NCBI GenBank assembly: GCA_003599475.1
Contig: QZKK01000068.1
Span: 1 to 19,569 of the forward strand
Origin: Desulfobacteraceae bacterium
GTDB lineage: Bacteria > Desulfobacterota > Desulfobacteria > Desulfobacterales > SURF-15
Length of the DNA: 19,569 bases
Direction of reading: 5' to 3'
Part shown: positions 15,284 to 19,569 of the stretch, one piece after another
Position numbering within the stretch: the first letter of the stretch is position 1
Layout: every line of letters starts with the position of its first letter
Program-made: the position numbers and the translations under genes
Notes under the pieces: model-generated
Told to the model about the DNA's origin: nothing
Seen by the model: only the letters and a program-made list of their open reading frames with translations
The model's database searches: none

Positions 15284-17256
15284 TGGGCCAGTCCTTTCAA
15301 CAACGCCTCCGCCTCCTTTTCCAGCTTCCAGAACTCGGCCAGCAGCTCCTTTGCAGGCCTGGGCGGCTGATAGCGGTAAAAGTACTTGTTCGGCAGAATC
15401 TCATAGCCGAGCTGAGGGCTGTCCTGCCATCGGATGATGGGCTTGGCGATTTCCCGGTTAAGGAACGTTTCGATATCCTCCCCGTGCGGGATGTACTCGT
15501 CGTCTTTCACATAATGCCGGTGGGTCCATTCCACCGATGCGATCTCCGGTTTGTCCTCCGTCAGGATCTTGAACTTCCTGGCAGCATTGTCCTTCGGGCC
15601 TAGCGTCAACGTCTCTGTCCTTTCGACATCCGCGGCTTTCAAGCGCACGCGGAAGGTCAGCTCACTATCGTAAAACTCCTGCTCCTTTTTCAGGTTCGCA
15701 GCGGTGAAAGCCTTTTCGTAAGGCTCGGTGACGACTGCCGGCTTGTCGTGCTCATCGAGCTGCCAGAAGACGACACTCACCTTATGGTAGGCGAAGTCCT
15801 CGCGCCGGAAGATCTTTACGTGCTCGCCGGTGTTGCCATCCTTCCAACCCTTCCGGTAACGCTCCTTGATCCAGAAACGGTGATCATCGGTGATGCGGTT
15901 TCGCTTATTGCCGAACGACTTCGGCTCCTTCTCGTACTGCCGGCGGGCGTCGATCAGCATCACTCGGCCGCGATGCAAAGCGGGCTTGTCGTTTCTCAGC
16001 AGCCAGACATAGGTGAAGATGCCCGTATTGTAAAAGAGCTGATCCGGCAGCATGACGATGGCATCGAGCCGATCATTCTCCAGTATCCAGCGCCGGATCT
16101 CACTTTCTCCGGATCCGCAGTCACCATTGGATAGCGGGGAGCCGTTGAATATGATTGCGATCCGGCTCGCACCCTGCCCGGACGGTTTCATCTTGGCGAT
16201 CATGGTTTGAAGAAACAGCAGGGCGCCGTCATTCACTCGCGGCATTCCTGCCTGATAGCGGGTCTTCTTCAGCTTTCGTGCCTCGGTTTCGTAGCCGTCC
16301 TTCCCGCCCCAGGTCACGCCGAAGGGGGGATTGGACAACATGAAGTCGAAGCGAAACTTTTCTTCCGGGAACTGGTCTCCCGGCTCCCTGCTATGCGGAT
16401 CGTGAGGGATGAGCGAGTTTCCGAGGCACACCTTGGCCTGCTGGTCCTTTTTAATCAGCAAATCGGCCTGGCAGATGGCATAGTTCGTCGGCGACATCTC
16501 CTGACCGTGAACGGTGACGTACTTGCTGACGTCCGCCTTTTGCTCGGCCGTCTTGGCCCGGTCCAGTAGATGCTCTTTCGCCACCGACAACATGCCGCCG
16601 GTCCCGCAGGCCGGATCGTAGATGGAGATGTGCCGTTCGGGGATTGGGATATCGAGCAGTTCGACCATCAACCGAATCACTTCCCGCGGAGTAAAGTGCT
16701 CTCCGGCCTCTTCGCCGCTTTGTTCCGAAAAGCGCCGCAGGATCTCCTCGTAGATATACCCCATCTCCAAAGGCGACAGCTTGTCCGGACCAAGCTCCAA
16801 CTCCTTGTACTGGCCCAGGATAGGGGCAAGGCGGTTGTTCTTCACCATCTGGCCGATAATGGCGCGGTAGTTGAAGTTTTCGATGATGTCATCGACGTTC
16901 TTCGAAAATCCGGAGATGTAGGCTCGGAAGTTCTCCTCAAGCAGCGTATGATCTTCCTCATATACCTTCCTCAAGGTCCAGCCCGTTTTGTTGGAGAACG
17001 GGGCCGTGCTGATCTCCAGGCTCTTGACCAGCTTCGCAAGTTCCTTTTCGGTGAGCTTCGGGCGCTTCGCCAGGACTTCGGCCGCTTTATCCTCACGCCA
17101 CTTGATGAGGACGCACTCGAGACGACGGATAACGATGATAGGCAGGATGACATTTTGGTACTCGTAAGCCTTGAACTTTCCGCGCAGCCGTTCGGCAGAC
17201 TTCCATATTTCATCGGCAAGATTATCGAGTTTGGGTTTGTTTAAGGCAAGGGACAT
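15280..17256 (-). CDS. hsdM: Type I restriction-modification DNA methyltransferase M subunit
   Basis: The ~658-residue protein is an N6-adenine methyltransferase of the HsdM class. It has an N-terminal helical HsdM_N domain, the SAM-binding motif DPACGTGGM (from about residue 214), the catalytic motif NPPFG (about 309) and FHFTPREV-like EHFTPREVIRLMVELL before motif I. The extra C-terminal ~150 residues beyond the catalytic core make it longer than many HsdM proteins and are likely to contact HsdS. It modifies the host target and, with HsdS and HsdR, forms the restriction complex. I favour ATG 17256. A GTG at 17262 is in frame, and the AGGA upstream lies 10 bases from the ATG but only 4 from the GTG, so the start is not settled. 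It is the first gene of the operon. Confidence 0.95.
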   Translation of the reverse strand: MSLALNKPKLDNLADEIWKSAERLRGKFKAYEYQNVILPIIVIRRLECVLIKWREDKAAEVLAKRPKLTEKELAKLVKSLEISTAPFSNKTGWTLRKVYEEDHTLLEENFRAYISGFSKNVDDIIENFNYRAIIGQMVKNNRLAPILGQYKELELGPDKLSPLEMGYIYEEILRRFSEQSGEEAGEHFTPREVIRLMVELLDIPIPERHISIYDPACGTGGMLSVAKEHLLDRAKTAEQKADVSKYVTVHGQEMSPTNYAICQADLLIKKDQQAKVCLGNSLIPHDPHSREPGDQFPEEKFRFDFMLSNPPFGVTWGGKDGYETEARKLKKTRYQAGMPRVNDGALLFLQTMIAKMKPSGQGASRIAIIFNGSPLSNGDCGSGESEIRRWILENDRLDAIVMLPDQLFYNTGIFTYVWLLRNDKPALHRGRVMLIDARRQYEKEPKSFGNKRNRITDDHRFWIKERYRKGWKDGNTGEHVKIFRREDFAYHKVSVVFWQLDEHDKPAVVTEPYEKAFTAANLKKEQEFYDSELTFRVRLKAADVERTETLTLGPKDNAARKFKILTEDKPEIASVEWTHRHYVKDDEYIPHGEDIETFLNREIAKPIIRWQDSPQLGYEILPNKYFYRYQPPRPAKELLAEFWKLEKEAEALLKGLAQ

Positions 17257-17283
17257 CGTCACACGTTCCTATCATTTGTCGAA

Positions 17284-17310
17284 AGAGAACGGGCTTGGCG
17301 AGAGAACGGG
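17284..17310. repeat. Direct repeat in the hsdM leader
   Basis: AGAGAACGGG occurs twice (17284-17293 and 17301-17310), 17 bases apart, between the candidate promoter and hsdM. The spacing allows a dimeric regulator to bind one face of the helix, or an RNA-level control. No controller gene is seen nearby. Confidence 0.4.
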
Positions 17311-17375
17311 TTTTGTGCCCATGATTCCAAATCCCGTTGTGAACGAAAGGAGCCAATTCTTGGCTTCAGGCAGTG

Positions 17376-17404
17376 TATCTATCGGAATAGAAAGGAACTG
17401 TCAA
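17376..17404 (-). promoter_or_regulatory. Candidate promoter of the hsdM-nuclease-hsdS-hsdR-radC operon
   Basis: On the minus strand a perfect -35 TTGACA (17404-17399) is followed after 17 bases by TAGATA (17381-17376). This would give a leader of roughly 110 bases before hsdM. The -35 is excellent and the -10 is only moderate. Confidence 0.45.
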
Positions 17405-17441
17405 CGAATAACGATTGGCAGATGACGCCGAAGCGGAATAG

Positions 17442-17624
17442 CTCAAACCACTTGTTGAGGCCGATCTCAGGGGCTGGCTGCCGGTAATGGGTGTTGTTTT
17501 ATCGGAGAACCGGATCGCCCGCATTCTGAAGAAGGCCGAAAACGACCTCCGGTCCTATGTCACCAGGGAAGGAAGTGTTTCCTTCCAGACCTCCGCCCAT
17601 CTTGTCACGGGGATGACGCCGTAG
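17442..17624 (+). pseudogene. C-terminal fragment of a SAM-dependent methyltransferase
   Basis: The frame 17442-17624 reads about 60 residues ending at TAG, with WLPVMGVVLSENRIARILKK and DLRSYVTREGSVSFQTSAH. This resembles the C-terminal end of small class I SAM-dependent methyltransferases, where a WLPFMGVVL-like strand and a final AH-hydrophobic strand close the fold. A TAG at 17439 lies just upstream in the same frame, and no SAM-binding glycine motif or start codon is present. The gene is therefore a 3' remnant. Its end overlaps the ancestral 3' end of the cytochrome gene on the opposite strand. Confidence 0.5.
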
Positions 17625-17681
17625 GCATCTGATCCGCTCCGTGCACCCGCGACGGTTTTTTGCCCGTGATCATGGCCAGGG

Positions 17682-18251
17682 TCAGGTTTTCCTTGTGCAG
17701 GAAGCTCGCTGCAGAACGCCGGCGACATGAAGGATTATAAGAAAGATCATCGTTCCGGCCAGAACTTCGTGGATCTCCTTCCAGTAATCGGCGGCACCGC
17801 CTCCGCCGCTTCCTTTTCGACCCTCATCCTCGTCGTCGTCATCTCCATCCGCCCAGGCAAGCGAGACTGTCGTTCGTTGAGCCAGCGGGCCCTGGCCCAT
17901 CGCGCCGGCCGTTTTCAATCCTGCCGCAGCGGTCAGCAGCAGGACCCCCAGCAGGAGGTACACCATGGCGCCTCCGGCCGGACTGTGCCCGACGTAGTGT
18001 TTCGGGTTTCGCCGGAGCATGCTTTTCAGATAGGCGAAGACCTCCCGGGGCGAATAGACGAAATCGGAAAAACGGGCATGCTTTGTCCCGATGAAGCCCC
18101 AGATCACGCGCGCCGCCAAAAGGACGGCAATCCCGGTTCCCACCCAGACATGAACCCCGGTCATGGATTCGGCCGTGAAAAATTGCGAGATAACCGCAAG
18201 GACGAGTGCCCAGTGAAAGAAACGAACGAAAGGATCCCATACTTTGACCAT
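17682..18251 (-). CDS. Cytochrome b561-type membrane cytochrome, probably frameshifted near the C-terminus
   Basis: The 189-residue integral membrane protein begins MVKVWDPFVRFFHWALV, the common start of PF01292 di-heme b-type cytochromes (hydrogenase and c-type-linked electron carriers). It has four membrane segments and candidate heme histidines in FFHW, VHVW, EIHE and ILHV. An Asp/Glu- and Gly-rich loop near residues 133-152 precedes helix 4. GGAGGTG lies 7 bases before the ATG. After ILHVAGVL the frame runs into QRASCTRKT and stops. One frame over, the DNA continues SFLHKENLTLAMITGKKPS, the conserved family ending, to a TGA at 17607-17605. A one-base loss near 17703-17718 therefore explains the altered tail. 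It may also be a sequencing error. Function is probably quinone-linked electron transfer. Confidence 0.8.
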   Translation of the reverse strand: MVKVWDPFVRFFHWALVLAVISQFFTAESMTGVHVWVGTGIAVLLAARVIWGFIGTKHARFSDFVYSPREVFAYLKSMLRRNPKHYVGHSPAGGAMVYLLLGVLLLTAAAGLKTAGAMGQGPLAQRTTVSLAWADGDDDDEDEGRKGSGGGGAADYWKEIHEVLAGTMIFLIILHVAGVLQRASCTRKT

Positions 18252-18328
18252 TTTTATCCACCTCCATATCGGATTTTGGGGCGATCTCTGTCATCGGTTC
18301 ATTCCAATGGGTCTATCTACCGGTTTAA

Positions 18329-18832
18329 GGTTTTCCACCCGGATTCTACGGGCCGGCGGAATTCAAGGCGGTTCAGACCGGAGGCCCCCTGGGAGGATGC
18401 ATCCCGCCCCAGCACCTCAATGTCAAAGTCGATTTCGATTCCCTCAAGGATGTGGGGGCGGTCATGGGCTCGGGCGGCATGATCGTGGTGGACGAAGGCA
18501 CCTGCATGGTGGAGTTTGCCAAGTTCTTCTTAACCTTTGCCACCGCCGAAAGCTGCGGAAAGTGCATCCCCTGCCGGTCCGGAGGGAAGCGGATGCTGGA
18601 GGTGCTGACGCGGATCTGTGCAGGGCGGGGAAAGCCGGAAGATTTGGCCCTCATTCGAAAGCTCGCCGCGGGGATGGAAACAAGCTGCCTTTGCGCGCTG
18701 GGCCAGCTCACACCGGGTCCTGTGATGGCGGCACTCCGCTATTTCGAGGATGAGTTCACCGCACACATCGAGGAGAAAAGATGCCCGGCCGGCCATGCCG
18801 TCGACAGATACCGGTGGCGACCGCCCGTATGA
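18329..18832 (+). pseudogene. 5'-truncated NuoF/HoxF-type NADH-binding subunit (C-terminal part)
   Basis: The frame encodes ~167 residues that match only the C-terminal third of NuoF/HoxF/FdhB-type flavin subunits. The SLBB-region motif FKAVQTGGPLGGCIP comes first, then VGAVMGSGGMIVVDE and the 4Fe-4S ligand set SCGKCIPC with the fourth Cys in SCLCALGQ. The ending is EEKRCPAG and a diverged tail. The N-terminal thioredoxin-like and FMN/NADH-binding domains (about 400 residues) are missing, and TAA at 18326 closes the frame upstream. No start codon with a ribosome site is present, so it is probably not translated. It lies divergent from the cytochrome b gene, so the two could derive from one hydrogenase or dehydrogenase cluster (inference). 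Confidence 0.8.
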
Positions 18833-18988
18833 TTCCTTCCCTCCATCTTTCTGCCAAATGAAACGCCTCTGCCCGCTTTCCGCTCGATCGAGACCGGCTC
18901 GGGTTCCATAAGGCCCGGTTTTCGGCTATAAATAGAATCCTGTCCAGATATTTGTACCCAGAACGCTTACAAAAAAGGAGGTAAGGAC

Positions 18989-19276
18989 ATGCAACCGGAC
19001 ATCCGTAACAAAATGAAATACGTTCTGTTTGGAGTATTGGCCGCACTCTCTTTTTTGATCCTATCCGGGTTTCGATTGCCGGCTCCGCCGTCTTCGGATG
19101 GAAGCTACCAGTTCTTCAAGGAAAAAGAGAGCAGCGGGGTCTGGGTCTTCGAGGTGGACACCGGGACCTCGAAATTTTTCGATGTGGAAAACGGAGTGGT
19201 CATCGTCAACTCTTTCCAGATGGACAGCATCACGGTGAAATCCAAGGCAAAAACGAATGAATCAAAAAATCCGTAG
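18989..19276 (+). CDS. Small exported or membrane-anchored protein of unknown function
   Basis: The 95-residue protein has a positively charged start (MQPDIRNKMK) and a hydrophobic segment of about 20 residues (YVLFGVLAALSFLILSGF), which looks like a signal peptide or an N-terminal anchor. No lipobox cysteine is visible. The remainder is soluble and charged, with VWVFEVDTGTSKFFDVENG, a beta-rich pattern, ending in a Lys/Asn/Ser-rich tail. AGGAGG lies 7 bases before the ATG, one of the strongest sites in the window. A TATAAA at 18927-18932 could be a -10 box, though no good -35 is seen. I do not recognise the family. Its tail reads into the gene-free DNA before the right repeat. Confidence 0.65.
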   Translation: MQPDIRNKMKYVLFGVLAALSFLILSGFRLPAPPSSDGSYQFFKEKESSGVWVFEVDTGTSKFFDVENGVVIVNSFQMDSITVKSKAKTNESKNP

Positions 19277-19473
19277 GTGTCGTATTCCCATTCTCGCGCA
19301 GAGACGCTGAAACGGGAGGGAAAAGAGCGCACAAATCCGATTTGAAACCCGCATGGTCTCTCGATTCGATAAGAGAAGAGGGGATCTTTCATGACATTTT
19401 CTGCGGTGTTTCCCATTGACAAGATCGGTTCATGAAAGTAAAGATCCGGGTCAAGAGGGCCCGCCTCGATCTA
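19277..19473. other. Gene-free stretch before the right terminal repeat
   Basis: No coding signal is supported. It holds a 9-bp inverted repeat with a long 35-base spacing (CTTTCATGA at 19386-19394 with TCATGAAAG at 19430-19438). A TTGACA at 19415-19420 has TAAAGA 17 bases later, which could be a promoter reading rightward into the repeat, but the -10 match is poor. Confidence 0.35.
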
Positions 19474-19569
19474 AGTGCTTCGACGCGCAATTATTGTGAC
19501 GTATTATCAGGCACTGGGTAGATATAATTGCTTGCTCGGCACTAAGTCCTGAGCAAGTAAATTCGTCAC
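19474..19569 (-). repeat. Right copy of ~96-bp terminal inverted repeat
   Basis: Reverse complement of 24-119 with one mismatch. The window ends inside or at the edge of this copy, so its true length is unknown. The left copy continues 23 bases further out, and the counterpart of that extension is not visible here. Confidence 0.85.

Noticed and set aside
16570..17244. A 224-codon plus-strand frame inside hsdM
   Set aside because: Antisense shadow of the methyltransferase gene; no independent motif.
18244..18753. A 169-codon plus-strand frame overlapping the NuoF-like fragment
   Set aside because: It is a shifted reading of the same DNA; the frame ending at 18832 carries the iron-sulfur cysteine motif.

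Overview
The window is about 19.6 kb of moderately GC-rich bacterial DNA. Closely packed operons, strong Shine-Dalgarno sites, a cytochrome b561-type membrane cytochrome and a NuoF/HoxF-type hydrogenase or dehydrogenase remnant would fit an anaerobic Gram-negative bacterium of the former Deltaproteobacteria. That placement is inference from gene style only. The two ends carry the same ~96-bp sequence in opposite orientation (95 of 96 bases match), so the window may be a segment between two copies of a dispersed repeat, or an assembly piece that stopped at one.

Layout. 163-1398 (minus): a DHA3-like major facilitator exporter. 1830-5829 (plus): an operon for an ECF-type vitamin or micronutrient importer (S component, a fused double ATPase, a T component) followed 18 bases later by a TIM-barrel metal-dependent amidohydrolase. 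5913-8565 (plus): a small antitoxin whose toxin has been cut to nine codons, a DUF1186 protein that starts exactly where the toxin breaks off, and an AAA/DUF4143 ATPase. Between the last two, the minus strand carries a probable scrap of a DUF1016 nuclease gene. 8566-9153: no intact gene; a relic of the C-terminal RNA-binding domain of a DEAD-box helicase and several strong hairpins.

9154-17256 (minus): the main feature, one tightly linked defence operon read hsdM - DUF1016 (YhcG-type) nuclease - hsdS - hsdR - radC. Junctions overlap by 4, 4 and 8 bases, and hsdR and radC are 4 bases apart. A candidate promoter lies about 115 bases upstream of hsdM. All type I restriction-modification subunits look intact (methyltransferase motifs DPACGTGG and NPPF, two target-recognition domains, PD-(D/E)XK plus helicase motor). 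The nuclease between hsdM and hsdS has an in-frame 60-base repeat built on a palindrome. A related palindrome sits in the remnant near 7.1 kb.

17440-18832 is a gene graveyard: a methyltransferase C-terminus (plus), a cytochrome b561 gene with a probable one-base frameshift near its end (minus), and a 5'-truncated NuoF/HoxF fragment (plus). A small exported or membrane-anchored protein with a very strong ribosome-binding site (18989-19276) precedes the right terminal repeat.

The intact systems are an importer-plus-hydrolase operon and a restriction island carrying an extra nuclease. They are separated by decayed fragments, as expected of a genomic region with much gene turnover.
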